Assembly (NCBI RefSeq): GCF_018141165.1
Contig: NZ_CP058557.1
Location: forward strand, 558,001-622,000
Direction of reading: 5' to 3'
Source: Alkaliphilus sp. B6464
Lineage (GTDB): Bacteria; Bacillota; Clostridia; Peptostreptococcales; Natronincolaceae
DNA: 64,000 bases
The notes below the pieces were generated by a model. It worked only from the letters and a program-made list of their open reading frames with translations, was not told the DNA's origin and ran no database searches. Positions 1 to 8,329 of the stretch are shown here, piece after piece; position 1 is the stretch's first letter; each line of letters opens with the position of its first letter. A program made the translations under genes and the position numbers.

Positions 1-1025
1 TCAGCTAAGGCTATCATTTCATCTTCCCCTGGGTAAATTAAAACTTCTGAAATAAATTCAACATCTTCTTTAATCCATGCTGTAAATTCTTTATCATATG
101 CAATTCCGCCAGTTAGGATTATAGCATCTACTTTACCTTTTAATACAGCAGCACAAGCACCAATTTCTTTAGCTACTTGGTAAGCCATTGCTTTATATAC
201 AAGTTCAGCTTTTTTATCGCCTTTTTCTATCATAGCAACAACTTCTCTACCATCATTGCTTCCAACATATGCAACAAGTCCACCTTTACCAGTGATTAAC
301 TTTTTAATTTCATCAAGAGTATATTCTCCAGAGAAACAAAGTTTAGCTAACTGTCCTGCTGGTAGTCCACCAGATCTTTCAGGTGAGAATGGTCCATCTC
401 CATCTAAAGCATTATTAACTTCGATAACTCTTCCATTTTTATGAGCTCCTACAGAAACTCCACCACCTAGGTGAGCCACAATAACATTTATATCTTCATA
501 TCCTTTTCCCATATCCTTTGCTGCTCTTCTTGCAACAGCTTTTTGGTTTAATGCATGGAATATGCTTTTTCTATCTAATTGCGGGATGCCAGAAATTCTA
601 GCAATTTCATTTAATTCATCAACAACAACTGGATCAACTATAAATGATGGGATATTTAATTGTCCAGCTATTTCGCTAGCAATTATTCCACCAAGGTTAG
701 ATGCATGTTGTCCCATAACTCCTACCTTTAAGTCATTAATCATATTTTCATCTACTGAGTATGTTCCACCTTCGATAGGCTTTAAAAGACCGCCTCTACC
801 TACTACAGCGTCTAATTTAGTTAAATTAATTCCTTTTTCATTTAATGTTTCAAGAATAACATTTTTTCTAAATTCATATTGGTCAAATATAGTTGCATAT
901 TTTCCAATTTCCTCAGATGAATGTCTTAATACCTCTTCAAATACATTTTTCTCATTATCAAAAATAGCAATTTTTGTTGATGTAGATCCTGGGTTAATCG
1001 TTAATATTCTATAAATTTCGCTCAT
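1..1025 (-). CDS. buk: Butyrate kinase (C-terminus beyond window)
   Basis: Converts butyryl phosphate and ADP to butyrate and ATP in the cytoplasm, the last step of butyrate fermentation. The frame runs from an ATG at 1025, preceded by GAGAGGCGG, off the left edge, giving 341 codons of a family of about 355. Acetate/butyrate kinase motifs are visible: the N-terminal [13 protein letters not shown] phosphate loop, [13 protein letters not shown] near residue 205, and [15 protein letters not shown]. It lies 169 bases downstream of ptb in the same direction, the usual ptb-buk order, so the two are probably co-transcribed from the sigma-54 promoter upstream of ptb. Related branched-chain acid kinases cannot be excluded by sequence alone. 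Confidence 0.95.
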   Translation of the reverse strand, partial: MSEIYRILTINPGSTSTKIAIFDNEKNVFEEVLRHSSEEIGKYATIFDQYEFRKNVILETLNEKGINLTKLDAVVGRGGLLKPIEGGTYSVDENMINDLKVGVMGQHASNLGGIIASEIAGQLNIPSFIVDPVVVDELNEIARISGIPQLDRKSIFHALNQKAVARRAAKDMGKGYEDINVIVAHLGGGVSVGAHKNGRVIEVNNALDGDGPFSPERSGGLPAGQLAKLCFSGEYTLDEIKKLITGKGGLVAYVGSNDGREVVAMIEKGDKKAELVYKAMAYQVAKEIGACAAVLKGKVDAIILTGGIAYDKEFTAWIKEDVEFISEVLIYPGEDEMIALA

Positions 1026-1194
1026 TAATTTTTTCCGCCTCTCTAAACTAAAAATAAATTTTATTCACTTATGTTCATAATATTTATGGCACACTCAATT
1101 TTTAGCTACACTAAAATTACGCAGCTTTAGCTGCTCCATAGCGCACTCAGTTTTAGTTAGCTAAAAACTTCAAGTGCTTAAAAATTTCAAGTGT
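1026..1194 (-). other. ptb-buk intergenic spacer with imperfect repeats
   Basis: No gene. On the + strand two related segments of about 22 bases (1082-1104 and 1135-1156, sharing a GCACACTCA/GCGCACTCA core) and a doubled TTCAAGTG word (1169-1196) are visible, plus the small hairpin GCAGCTTTAGCTGC at 1120-1133. The repeats may be decayed insertions or mRNA processing elements; no terminator is evident, consistent with co-transcription. Confidence 0.5.
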
Positions 1195-2103
1195 TTAAAA
1201 TAATTTAGCTGCACATAATACTCCAAGTGCAATTGAATATAATTTTGCTTCGTCGCTATCTGCTCTAGAAGTTAATACAACAGGTGCCTTTGCTCCCATA
1301 ATAAGTCCAGCATTTTTAGCTCCAGCAAAGAATACCATAGATTTATATAAAATATTACCTGCCTCAATGTCAGGTACTAATAATATGTCTGCTTGTCCTG
1401 CAACAGGATGAGTTATTCCTTTATGCTTAGCAGCTTCCATAGAAACAGCATTATCAAGCGCAAATGGTCCACCTACAATACATCCTGTAATTTCACCATT
1501 TTTATTCATTTCTTCTAGTGCTGCTGCATCTACAGTATCCTTCATCTTTGGATTAACTTTTTCTACTGCACAAACTGCTGCAACCTTTGGTTCATTTATA
1601 TCAAGAGCATGAGCCACTTGAACAGTGTTTTCTATAATTTGTTTTTTAGCATTTAAATCTGGTGCTAAATTCATAGCAGCATCAGTTACAAAAAATAATC
1701 TATCGTATTCTTTAACATCAAATACTGCAACATGGCTTAATACATTACCTGTTCTAAGTCCAATTTCAGCATCTAATACAGCTTTTAAAATAATAGAAGT
1801 ATCTACTAGACCTTTCATTACCATATGGGCTTTTCCAGTAGAAACCAATTCTACTGCTTTTCTAGAAGCTTCAGTTAAATCTTTAATATCAATAATTTCA
1901 AATTTAGCTACATCAATATTCTTTTCAGCTGCAATTTCTTCAATTTTTTCTTTATCTCCTACTAAGATAACATCAGCAATACCTGCATCTTTAGCTTGAT
2001 TAACAGCTGATAAAACCTCAGAATCTTGAGCACAAGCTACTGAAATTGTTTTAGGTCCTCTTTGTTTAGCTATTTCCATTACATCTTGAAAGTTTCTAAT
2101 CAT
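1195..2103 (-). CDS. ptb: Phosphate butyryltransferase
   Basis: Transfers the butyryl group from CoA to phosphate, feeding butyrate kinase. The 302-residue length is typical of the PTA_PTB family; the C-terminal GNILYKSMVFFAGAKNAGLI and MGAKAPVVLTSRADSDEAK stretches are characteristic of Ptb. The ATG at 2103 has a GAGGTG ribosome site. It is first gene of the ptb-buk unit. A sigma-54 type promoter lies about 214 bases upstream (2317-2332). Phosphate acetyltransferase is the main alternative, but the ptb-buk neighbourhood argues for butyryl or branched-chain substrates. Confidence 0.94.
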   Translation of the reverse strand: MIRNFQDVMEIAKQRGPKTISVACAQDSEVLSAVNQAKDAGIADVILVGDKEKIEEIAAEKNIDVAKFEIIDIKDLTEASRKAVELVSTGKAHMVMKGLVDTSIILKAVLDAEIGLRTGNVLSHVAVFDVKEYDRLFFVTDAAMNLAPDLNAKKQIIENTVQVAHALDINEPKVAAVCAVEKVNPKMKDTVDAAALEEMNKNGEITGCIVGGPFALDNAVSMEAAKHKGITHPVAGQADILLVPDIEAGNILYKSMVFFAGAKNAGLIMGAKAPVVLTSRADSDEAKLYSIALGVLCAAKLF

Positions 2104-2316
2104 AACAGCTTCACCTCTTATTCACATGTTTTTATATTTTAATATACAAATAGTAAGTTGCATATTAATTAAGCCATAATTATGGCTAATATATTATCCA
2201 ATTAAATTTCCATCGCTAGATTTTGAACACTTAAAAGTTACCATAAATTTTAAGTACTGTAGAAGTCAATATTATAATTATATCATTATACGACTATTTT
2301 CTCCATATATTTAACG

Positions 2317-2332
2317 TGCAAGACTTATGCCA
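2317..2332 (-). promoter_or_regulatory. Sigma-54 (-24/-12) promoter of ptb-buk
   Basis: On the minus strand the sequence reads TGGCATAAGTCTTGCA, matching the sigma-54 consensus TGGCAC-N5-TTGCA with GG and GC dinucleotides exactly ten bases apart. It points to ptb and leaves a 5' leader of about 200 bases. The enhancer-binding regulator gene next door and the repeated palindromes 100-155 bases upstream make an activator-dependent promoter very likely. Confidence 0.85.
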
Positions 2333-2433
2333 AATCCACTATTGAAAAATAATAATTATCCTTTGTCGAAATTTGAAGCATAGAATAGTGTGTTATATAT
2401 TTAAATCTAGAAATATTTCTAATTTTTATACGA

Positions 2434-2488
2434 TCATGCAATTAATTGCATGAAATATATTGCATGATATCATGCAATATATTTCATG
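2434..2488. promoter_or_regulatory. Candidate enhancer site: four TTGCATGA half-sites
   Basis: Two overlapping perfect palindromes, 2435-2452 (18 bp) and 2449-2488 (40 bp), together hold four 8-bp boxes: TCATGCAA at 2434 and 2470, TTGCATGA at 2446 and 2460. They lie 100-155 bp upstream of the sigma-54 promoter and directly behind the regulator stop codon at 2490. That is the normal place for an upstream activating sequence. The longer palindrome could also end transcription of the regulator gene, although no T-run follows. Confidence 0.65.
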
Positions 2489-2489
2489 T

Positions 2490-4214
2490 TTATATTTCTA
2501 TAGCATACTTTTCAATTTTATAATATAAATTTCGTACTGAAACTTGTAATTCCCTAGCAGTAACAGTACGATTACCATTATTCCTCTTTAACGCACTTGT
2601 AATTACTTCTCTTTCTAAACGATCCATTATTTCCTTTAGTCCTTCATTATTCTCATATTTTATACGACTACTAATTCTACTATCTTTATTAAATTGTAGC
2701 TTATCATTATAAAAAAGTTTTGGAAGATGTTCTTCTTTAATTATAGTTTCACTATATTTCATATTTATCATAGATCGTCCAATAATATTTTGTAACTCCC
2801 TTACATTACCTGGCCAATCATAAGTTTTAAGTTTATTTAAGGCTTCTATATCTACTTCTTCTACACTTCTACCATACTCCTGATTAAATTTCTTTATTAA
2901 ATGTAATATTAAGTGATAAAAATCATTTTTCCGTTTTCTTAGAGGTGGAATATGAATTGGTAATACATTTAACCTATAATAAAGATCCTCTCTAAATCTA
3001 CCTTCTTCTATTGCCCTTTCTAAAGGAGCATTAGTAGCAGCAATTACACGGACATCTATATTGATATGATTGGCGCCGCCTACCCTAACTATCTCTTTCT
3101 CCTGTAATACTCGTAATAGCTTAACTTGAGTACTCAGTGGAATTTCGCCAATTTCATCTAAGAAAATAGTTCCACCATGAGCCTGTTCAAAAAGTCCAAT
3201 TTTTCCTCCCTTAAGAGCTCCAGTAAATGCGCCCTCTTCATAACCAAAAAGTTCACTCTCCAATAGGCTCTCACTAATAGCTGCGCAGTTTACTCTAACA
3301 AACTGATTGTACTTTCTATAGGATAGATTATGAATTGCATGGGCAAAAAGTTCTTTCCCGGTTCCGCTCTCACCTCTTAATAGTACTGTAGCTGGTGTTA
3401 ATGCTGCCTGCTTTGCCTTTTGCATAGCAGTAATCATAAGTTCATCATTACCTATAATATCATCAAATGTATACTTTGCTTCTAGGTTACGTATAATTTG
3501 TTTTGCCTGCATTAACTCGCTATTTAACCTTTTAATTTCAGTTAGATCATGGAGTACACCGACACTACCTTTTAGCACGCCGTCTACAATAATAGGAGCA
3601 GCACCTGCCACTACTTCTTTGTTACGTGGACCTACCTTTAACCTAACATCCTTTACAGGTTTTTTTGTTCTAAGGACTTTCATATGGACACTTTCACCTT
3701 GGACAATATCCGTAGTTGCAGGCTTTCCTATAATATCCTTTTCTGAAAGTCCAATTAGTTGAGTGTAGGCAGGATTAATTAAAACTCCTATTCCATTCTC
3801 ATCACAAACTGAAATGGCATCTTGAGTAGAATGAAAAATTCCCTCTAATAAGCTTTGCATCTCTTTCAACTTATAAATTTCATCATTTAAATCCATTATT
3901 TCACTAATATCCCTAAATACAGCCACAGCTCCGATAGTATTGCCTTGTTCATCCTTTACAGGCATTCTGCTAGTAATTATTGATATATCTGAAACAATTT
4001 GTCTACGATTAAGCTCTGATTCGCCTGTTTCTAATATATAAGGAAGTCTTGTGCTTGGAAGGATTTCTTCTATATGTTTACCTAATACATCTTTTTCATT
4101 AAAACCTAGAATTTTCTCTGCCGCTTTATTAAATAATGTAATGTTACCATTCATATCTACAGCAATAGTGGCATCGTGGGTGCTATTTAAAATAACATCT
4201 ATCTCCTTTAACAT
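2490..4214 (-). CDS. Sigma-54-dependent enhancer-binding regulator (PAS-PAS-AAA+-Fis)
   Basis: A 574-residue bacterial enhancer-binding protein. In order: two PAS sensor domains (about 1-110 and 120-225), a short coiled linker, the AAA+ ATPase (about 253-490) with Walker A GESGTGKE at 281-288, the sigma-54-contacting GAFTGA loop at 328-333 and Walker B IFLDEIGE near 350, and a C-terminal Fis-type helix-turn-helix (about 533-570, RNLYYKIEKY). ATG at 4214 with GAAGGTG before it. It lies directly upstream of the ptb promoter region, so it is the natural activator of ptb-buk. The PAS ligand cannot be read from sequence; acyl-CoA or a fermentation acid is only a guess. Confidence 0.92.
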   Translation of the reverse strand: MLKEIDVILNSTHDATIAVDMNGNITLFNKAAEKILGFNEKDVLGKHIEEILPSTRLPYILETGESELNRRQIVSDISIITSRMPVKDEQGNTIGAVAVFRDISEIMDLNDEIYKLKEMQSLLEGIFHSTQDAISVCDENGIGVLINPAYTQLIGLSEKDIIGKPATTDIVQGESVHMKVLRTKKPVKDVRLKVGPRNKEVVAGAAPIIVDGVLKGSVGVLHDLTEIKRLNSELMQAKQIIRNLEAKYTFDDIIGNDELMITAMQKAKQAALTPATVLLRGESGTGKELFAHAIHNLSYRKYNQFVRVNCAAISESLLESELFGYEEGAFTGALKGGKIGLFEQAHGGTIFLDEIGEIPLSTQVKLLRVLQEKEIVRVGGANHINIDVRVIAATNAPLERAIEEGRFREDLYYRLNVLPIHIPPLRKRKNDFYHLILHLIKKFNQEYGRSVEEVDIEALNKLKTYDWPGNVRELQNIIGRSMINMKYSETIIKEEHLPKLFYNDKLQFNKDSRISSRIKYENNEGLKEIMDRLEREVITSALKRNNGNRTVTARELQVSVRNLYYKIEKYAIEI

Positions 4215-4287
4215 ACTATCACCTTCTTCTTTCCTAAAAGTCGTCTGATAATACCCTATTAACTACACTTTCCTATACTGTGAAGAA

Positions 4288-4312
4288 ACCGGATACTCTT
4301 TAGTTATCCGGT
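4288..4312 (-). terminator. Hairpin between cdaR and the regulator gene
   Basis: Stem ACCGGATA/TATCCGGT with a 9-base loop, 20 bases behind the cdaR stop codon, followed on the minus strand by TTTCTTC. The T-tract is weak, so partial read-through into the regulator gene is possible. Confidence 0.6.
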
Positions 4313-4332
4313 CTCCATATACTAGCTTTTTA

Positions 4333-5556
4333 TTATTTTTTTTCAACTAATTTTATATTAATAGTTTCTGGGCTTAATTGGACTTCCTTCACATCTCTTT
4401 CAATAATAAAAGGAAGTTGTACCACCGGTTCAATTGTATATTCATTTGCATTTAATTCATTTAAGTCCACTTCTATACTAATATCACTTTCTTTAATACT
4501 ATCTAATACATTTCTTAAAGCTACGACTTTTACATCTACACTTTCAGGAATATTATTCTTATCAACTTTAAGTTTTTCATTTAAATTATTAAATATTATT
4601 TTATCCTTAGGAATCTTAAAGGTCTCTTCCTCTACCTTTTCTAAAGATATACTAACAGTAATAGGTACTTCCTCTTGCAAAGTTACTCCTTGAGGTAGCT
4701 TTAGTTTTGTTTCTATTACTTGATCGGTAGCCAAGTTTTCAACTTGAACTATATCCGTTGTAATTTCAGTAATTCCTTTAAGAATTTCTTCTTGTCCCTT
4801 TAGTATAACTTCCTTTGGATTAATTTCTACATTACTAATTACATGTCCATCTCCTGTAGTAACCTGCAAATCTGGTTTAATCGGTACAGATTTTAATAAG
4901 TCAATAGATAAAGATACATCTACATAGGCAGTTTTAACCTCCACACCTGGCACTTCTTCTCCTCTACTGTTAACCGGCTTTAATGGTAAACTTAATAAAA
5001 GATTTTTTGTTTCTCCAGTAACATCTAACTTTGCAACTACATTTTCTACAGAATTAACGTAGCTTTCAGGCCCTTCAATCCATATTGCTGTAGGTTTATA
5101 GTCTAGATTTCCTACAACATAGTTTTTCTTAGGACTACCAGTAATTGAAACCTTTACATCTCTTTGTTTCTTTATAATTCCTTCTAATTCTACACGAATA
5201 AATCTTGGGCTCACATCTATCCCTATATTATTTAAAGCAGAAATCTCTAAAGGAACATTGTTTACTCCTAACTTATATCCCCTTAAATCTGCTTCTATTT
5301 GAATTTGCTCTGGAGATATTTTAAATACCTCATCTCTCCGTCCAGTTAATCTAACCCTCACTCTAAAATCCTCACTGCCAACAATTACAATGCCTTGTTT
5401 TTTAAGTTCTTCTAAATTTACAAGTTTTACTGGCACGTTTACTAAATCACGACTAACCCTTGGATTAATTACACTCATTACATAAATCCATAAAACAAGA
5501 GCAAAAAGAATAGAAATAATCTTAGGCGCCAAATTTCTAATACCTGTTTTATTCAT
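4333..5556 (-). CDS. cdaR: YbbR-domain protein, CdaA regulator
   Basis: A 407-residue membrane-anchored protein that binds and modulates the diadenylate cyclase CdaA in Firmicutes. One N-terminal membrane segment (about 10-30, IISILFALVLWIYVM) is followed by four YbbR-type beta domains on the outer side, visible as repeats built on I-x-x-x-D-L-x-x and P-x-x-V-x-V-x-G words. Its ATG at 5556 overlaps the last eight bases of cdaA, so translation is coupled. In many Firmicutes glmM follows as third gene; here a hairpin and then the sigma-54 regulator follow instead. Confidence 0.9.
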   Translation of the reverse strand: MNKTGIRNLAPKIISILFALVLWIYVMSVINPRVSRDLVNVPVKLVNLEELKKQGIVIVGSEDFRVRVRLTGRRDEVFKISPEQIQIEADLRGYKLGVNNVPLEISALNNIGIDVSPRFIRVELEGIIKKQRDVKVSITGSPKKNYVVGNLDYKPTAIWIEGPESYVNSVENVVAKLDVTGETKNLLLSLPLKPVNSRGEEVPGVEVKTAYVDVSLSIDLLKSVPIKPDLQVTTGDGHVISNVEINPKEVILKGQEEILKGITEITTDIVQVENLATDQVIETKLKLPQGVTLQEEVPITVSISLEKVEEETFKIPKDKIIFNNLNEKLKVDKNNIPESVDVKVVALRNVLDSIKESDISIEVDLNELNANEYTIEPVVQLPFIIERDVKEVQLSPETINIKLVEKK

Positions 5557-6376
5557 CCTTATTCCTCCATTTCATCTTTAAAAATTGCCACTGACGATTT
5601 TCCTCGGCCTTATAGCTTTGAAGTAATATATCAGACAATTTTTTAGTATCAAGAAATCTTTTAAGTTTCCCGTTTTCTGCAACTGAAATAACTCCAGTTT
5701 CTTCTGAAACAATAACTACCATGGAATCCGATCTTTCGGTAATACCTATAGCAGCCCTATGTCTTGTGCCTAAAGCTTTACTGATATTCGGATTGTCGGT
5801 TAAGGGAAGTAAACAACCTGCAGCTAATATTTGACTCTTTCTAATAACCACAGCTCCATCATGCAAAGGAGTATTTGGAATAAAAATATTTATGAGTAAT
5901 CCACTGGAAATTCTACCACCAATTTGTGTTCCAGTTTCGACTACTTCACTTAGCCCTGTTTCTCTTTCAATAACAATAAGAGCACCAATTTTTTGTCTCG
6001 AAAGTGATCCTACAGCATCTACCAATTCCCCTACCGTATTTTTTATTTCTTCCTCTTCTATATCAACTATGGATTTTGTTAAAAATTTTGTCCTACCTAT
6101 ATATTCAAGAGCTCTTCTTAATTCCGGTTGAAATACAATAAGTAGAGCAATAAATCCTACAGTCATTGTGTTTTTTAAAATCCAATTAATTACATGTAGT
6201 TGAAGCCATCCACTTAATGGTGTGGCAATTAATAGTACTAATATTCCTTTTATAAGCTGTTCTGCTCTTGTTTCTCGAATAAGCATATACAGTTTATAAA
6301 AAACAAATGCAACTATAACCATATCTGCTACATCTCTTATACTTATATTTCTAAATAACTCTAGAACTTGTTCCAC
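5549..6376 (-). CDS. cdaA: Diadenylate cyclase CdaA
   Basis: Makes cyclic di-AMP from two ATP at the membrane, controlling potassium and osmotic balance and cell-wall homeostasis. The 275-residue protein has three N-terminal membrane segments (about 15-90) and a DAC domain with the catalytic DGA at 173-175 and RHR at 205-207. The start is a GTG at 6376 with AAGAGGG ten bases before; no ATG fits. It forms a two-gene unit with cdaR. GTG is unusual among its neighbours and may lower expression. Confidence 0.95.
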   Translation of the reverse strand: MEQVLELFRNISIRDVADMVIVAFVFYKLYMLIRETRAEQLIKGILVLLIATPLSGWLQLHVINWILKNTMTVGFIALLIVFQPELRRALEYIGRTKFLTKSIVDIEEEEIKNTVGELVDAVGSLSRQKIGALIVIERETGLSEVVETGTQIGGRISSGLLINIFIPNTPLHDGAVVIRKSQILAAGCLLPLTDNPNISKALGTRHRAAIGITERSDSMVVIVSEETGVISVAENGKLKRFLDTKKLSDILLQSYKAEENRQWQFLKMKWRNKDE

Positions 6377-6498
6377 TCAAAACACCCTCTTGTCTTGAAT
6401 TTTATATATTAAGATATTAATCCTTATTTCTGTATTTTACCCATAATATTATATTATCCTAATTTTATAAAAAAAGAAATGGTAATTAATAAAATGCA

Positions 6499-6538
6499 AA
6501 CTAGAAAGTAGGATTCTTAAGAATCCTACTTTCTAGTT
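6499..6538 (-). terminator. Perfect 40-bp palindrome behind a 48-aa ORF
   Basis: A perfect, loop-free 40-bp inverted repeat centred at 6518/6519, 27 bases after the stop codon of the small ORF at 6566-6712. On the minus strand TTTGCATTTTATT follows, so it is probably a Rho-independent terminator; it could also act on the other strand. Confidence 0.6.
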
Positions 6539-6565
6539 ATAATCATTTTAAAGAAAATTATAAGT

Positions 6566-6712
6566 TTATTCTACATTATTTATATAATCAAATTTTAATT
6601 TAGTCATCTCAACATATTGCTCATAGGTTATTTGTCCATTCTTATATAATATGTTTACAATCTCAATAAAATCCTTACATATCTCTACGATATCTTCTCT
6701 TAACATATTCAT
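6566..6712 (-). CDS. Small protein, 48 aa, unknown function
   Basis: Starts MNMLREDIVEICKDF and ends FDYINNVE. An AGGAGG site sits nine bases before the ATG at 6712, a promoter-like TTGCAT-16-TATTAT lies at 6754-6781 and a strong palindrome follows, so all parts of a monocistronic gene are present. The protein is acidic, predicted helical and soluble, with no cysteine pair or membrane segment. I do not recognise the family. It may be a small regulator or a partner-binding protein. Confidence 0.65.
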   Translation of the reverse strand: MNMLREDIVEICKDFIEIVNILYKNGQITYEQYVEMTKLKFDYINNVE

Positions 6713-6753
6713 ATGATACTTCCTCCTAATTTCCAGTATCTAAACATACTTAA

Positions 6754-6781
6754 ATAATATAACAAATACCAAAAAATGCAA
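6754..6781 (-). promoter_or_regulatory. Predicted sigma-A promoter for the 48-aa ORF
   Basis: Minus-strand TTGCAT (6776-6781), 16-base spacer, TATTAT (6754-6759), about 35-40 bases before the start codon. The remaining sequence up to 6985 is AT-rich, with one inverted repeat (TAGGACTA/TAGTCCTA near 6806-6827) and no gene I can support. Confidence 0.5.
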
Positions 6782-6985
6782 GTAAATAATATAATACTAG
6801 GACTAAGTAATCCTATAGTCCTATAATATTATAATTTCATGACCTTAATATAATATAATATGATATGTTAGATTAAAATATGATTAGAAATCAAATAAAA
6901 ATTTCTAACAAACTATCTTTGTTTTATAGTTATTCGCTATTAACAATTAATATTATATCAAATATTTATGGTAAATAAGTTATTT

Positions 6986-7016
6986 TACAAAAAAATCAGG
7001 TGTTCTAACCTGATTT
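6986..7016 (-). terminator. Terminator of the small hydrophobic protein gene
   Basis: Stem AAATCAGGT/ACCTGATTT (6993-7016) followed on the minus strand by TTTTTTG. The stop codon of the preceding gene (7015-7017) is part of the stem. Confidence 0.85.
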
Positions 7017-7176
7017 ACCTAGAATAGAATCCACAAAATAGAACAACTAATAATAAATAGAAAAATAAGAAGCTAGTATCATCTTTATCAAACAGACCAC
7101 TTTTCATAAATATTATAGCTAAGAGTAAAAAGAAAAATAATAAGCTGCTTTTAGTTTTTTTATTTTTAATAATCAT
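7015..7176 (-). CDS. Small tandem-hydrophobic membrane protein, 53 aa
   Basis: Start chosen at the ATG 7176 because GAGAGGAG lies just before it; a longer frame begins at 7221 without a ribosome site. The protein begins MIIKNKKTKSS and has two similar hydrophobic segments, SLLFFFLLLAIIF and SFLFFYLLLVVLF, separated by a charged GLFDKDD turn, so it should be a membrane hairpin. A clear paralog with the same duplicated segment is at 62404-62619. Function unknown. The style recalls small sporulation-coat-associated peptides of Firmicutes, but that is only a resemblance. Confidence 0.7.
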   Translation of the reverse strand: MIIKNKKTKSSLLFFFLLLAIIFMKSGLFDKDDTSFLFFYLLLVVLFCGFYSR

Positions 7177-7242
7177 AATTTCTCCTCTCAAAACACTTAT
7201 ATTATTATCTATATTATTCAACAGGAGAAGAAAAGTTCTTAA

Positions 7243-8325
7243 CTATATATTGTGTACTTTTTTCATGTTCTCAATAACACTTTCAATATATTTTTCGTCT
7301 ATTACTTTTTCAAAACTTCTAAGCCCAGCAACCTTAAAACCATGTTTTTCTGCTAACTTATTTATTTCATCTACCTTTTCAATTTGCATTTCTCTGCCTA
7401 AGCTAAAATTTTCATATTTACCTTCTAAAGCTAAAATCATTGTTTCAGCCATACATGCATAACATAGCCCTTCAGGAAATCCAAAATTAAAATTAAAATT
7501 TACTTCCTTAGGAACTTCAATTACTCCACCTTCTATAACTAGCACATCTTTACGCTTTTCTTGTACTAACTTCGAAACATCTCTAGGTCTAGCTACATCA
7601 CAAACAACAGCACCACTTTTAATATATTCTGCCTTAATAACATCATCAACACTGCTGGTTACAGTAATAACTACATCTGCGTTCTCAATACCATCACTTA
7701 CATTAGTACAGCACTCTACCTCTACCCTATAGCCATACTTTTGATGGAATTCCAGTTTAATCCCAATAAGCCTCTGTATATTTCTACCTACTAAAATAAC
7801 CTTTTTTGCTTCTCTACATGCTAGTTCAGCACAAACCTTTCCAATAGAACCTGTAGCGCCTACAATAGCAACTTCACTCTCTTGTAAATTTTTCCCTAAT
7901 AAATTGCATGCATTCCTAGTAGCTTCAAAAGCAGCGGCCACTGTATAGGTGTTCCCAGTAGTTACAGCAATATTTAAGTTTTTAGCAACTGTAACTCCCG
8001 CATCTCCTACAACGGATGTATATGCTCCTAACCCTATTATTCTTGCACCTAATTTTTCAGCTATTCTTCCTGAGTCAATTATCCTTTTAAGAACATACTT
8101 ATATTGCATATTCATCATCATACTAGAAGTTAATGGTACACCAATAAACCAGCCTTCAGCTTCTTGAGATTCACTTTTTATATCTGTGATCTTTGAGATA
8201 ACTGAAGGTGATACATTACTAACTACTTTTTCAGTCATCATTTTTGGTAGTATCTTTAGATATTTATATTTTCTATAAATATCATCTATTTCTATAGGAT
8301 GGATTAAAAATGCGAATCTGTTCAT
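7243..8325 (-). CDS. Acyl-ACP reductase-like (AAR family) oxidoreductase
   Basis: 360 residues from the ATG at 8325 (AAGGAG five bases before); an upstream ATG at 8343 lacks a site and overlaps the neighbour. It resembles cyanobacterial acyl-ACP reductase, which makes fatty aldehyde from acyl-ACP with NADPH. Shared features are GLGAYTSVVGDAG near 98-110, TTGNTYT near 122-128, the Rossmann GATGSIG at 156-162, ARPRDVSKLV near 245, and the FGFPEGLCYACMAET block with the cysteine (C291) that carries the acyl group in AAR. It is 4 bases behind a class III aminotransferase. Substrate is not visible; annotation as shikimate-dehydrogenase-like protein would be less exact. Confidence 0.85.
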   Translation of the reverse strand: MNRFAFLIHPIEIDDIYRKYKYLKILPKMMTEKVVSNVSPSVISKITDIKSESQEAEGWFIGVPLTSSMMMNMQYKYVLKRIIDSGRIAEKLGARIIGLGAYTSVVGDAGVTVAKNLNIAVTTGNTYTVAAAFEATRNACNLLGKNLQESEVAIVGATGSIGKVCAELACREAKKVILVGRNIQRLIGIKLEFHQKYGYRVEVECCTNVSDGIENADVVITVTSSVDDVIKAEYIKSGAVVCDVARPRDVSKLVQEKRKDVLVIEGGVIEVPKEVNFNFNFGFPEGLCYACMAETMILALEGKYENFSLGREMQIEKVDEINKLAEKHGFKVAGLRSFEKVIDEKYIESVIENMKKVHNI

Positions 8326-8329
8326 ATTA

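Noticed and set aside
562-1014. 150-codon frame on the + strand
   Set aside because: Antisense shadow of buk, whose motifs fit the butyrate kinase family throughout.
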